In this document: positions 5,343 to 5,537 of the stretch, one piece after another
Layout of the letters: the number at the start of each line of letters is the position of its first letter
How positions within the stretch are numbered: the first letter of the stretch is position 1
Source: Anaerolineales bacterium UBA5069
GTDB lineage: Bacteria; Chloroflexota; Anaerolineae; Caldilineales; Caldilineaceae
Direction of reading: 5' to 3'
Assembly (NCBI GenBank): GCA_002415895.1
Contig: DIAV01000270.1
Coordinates: forward strand, 2,929-8,465
Length of the DNA: 5,537 nucleotides
Notes under the pieces: generated by a model
What the model saw: the letters and a program-made list of their open reading frames with translations, nothing else
What the model was told of the DNA's origin: nothing
Databases searched by the model: none
Translations under genes and position numbers: made by a program

Positions 5343-5537
5343 CTAATTGCCACCCGGAGGCGGCCCGCCTGCACCGCCCATGGGCATTGCGCCACCCATG
5401 CCACCGCCTGGCCCGCCAAAGACATTGCTGTCGAGGTTGGAGGTCAGGCTGCCCACAACTTCGTCGCCGCTCTGCAATTGATTGGACTGCACAATGGTCC
5501 ACTCGCCCTGCACGCCGGAGGTGGTGACCTGCAGCGG
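5343..5537 (-). CDS. C-terminus of a probable HlyD/MacA-type membrane-fusion (periplasmic adaptor) protein, partial
   Basis: The last 64 residues are visible, entering from the right edge and ending at TAG (5345-5343). They read LQVTTSGVQGEWTIVQSNQL and then QSGDEVVGSLTSN, which fits the membrane-proximal C-terminal segment of RND/ABC efflux adaptors (pattern V-x-G-x-x-G-x-W-T-x-V, then L-x-x-G-D-x-V-V). A Gly/Pro/Met-rich tail follows (FGGPGGGMGGAMPMGG and onward), a common ending for Gram-positive-like and Chloroflexi MacA-type proteins. The expected lipoyl and hairpin domains would lie outside the window. The protein would link an ABC transporter such as MacB to the cell exterior. It is probably the gene before the SH3/propeller gene in one leftward operon. 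With only a short tail to judge, the family is likely but not certain. Confidence 0.62.
   Translation of the reverse strand, partial: PLQVTTSGVQGEWTIVQSNQLQSGDEVVGSLTSNLDSNVFGGPGGGMGGAMPMGGAGGPPPGGN

Overview
The window is GC-rich bacterial DNA with dense coding. The protein families (PHA-regulator DNA-binding domain, patatin lipase, and a membrane-anchored Ala-rich SH3/TolB-like propeller protein beside an HlyD-type adaptor) and the codon use suggest an environmental bacterium, possibly Chloroflexota (Anaerolineae/Caldilineae-like). That assignment is a guess: no marker gene is present.

Layout from left to right. (1) Positions 1-116, minus strand: the first ~38 codons of an exported protein of unknown function. 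It has a strong Shine-Dalgarno site and a consensus -10 box, and it is cut by the window edge. (2) Positions 157-611: a divergent intergenic region. It carries a good sigma70-like promoter (TTGACG, 17 bp, TAAGAT with a TG extension) reading right, followed by a TGC-rich stretch. (3) Positions 612-1205, plus strand: a PhaR-type polyhydroxyalkanoate (PHA) regulator whose C-terminal half looks phasin-like. (4) Positions 1305-2792, plus strand: a patatin-family serine hydrolase with an intact Ser/Asp dyad and a low-complexity Gly/Asn/His/Ser tail. (5) Positions 2793-3006: a convergent intergenic region with a 27-bp inverted-repeat (REP/BIME-like) element and a 19-bp perfect-stem bidirectional terminator. 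(6) Positions 3006-5294, minus strand: a 762-residue membrane-anchored protein with an Ala-rich linker, two bacterial SH3 modules and a TolB/PD40-type beta-propeller. (7) Positions 5343-5537, minus strand: the C-terminus of a probable HlyD/MacA-type membrane-fusion protein, 48 bp upstream of gene 6 and probably in its operon.

Working together: genes 3 and 4 are co-oriented and 99 bp apart with no terminator seen between them. They may form a small PHA-granule unit, a granule-binding regulator plus a patatin-type lipase or depolymerase. This is a hypothesis. Genes 7 and 6 look like the end of an export or efflux operon followed by an extracytoplasmic scaffold or sensor-like protein. No CRISPR array, tRNA, rRNA, transposase or clearly new defence system was seen. 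The most useful leads are the phaR-patatin pairing, the SD-less phaR start behind a possible leaderless leader ORF, and the paired inverted-repeat element.
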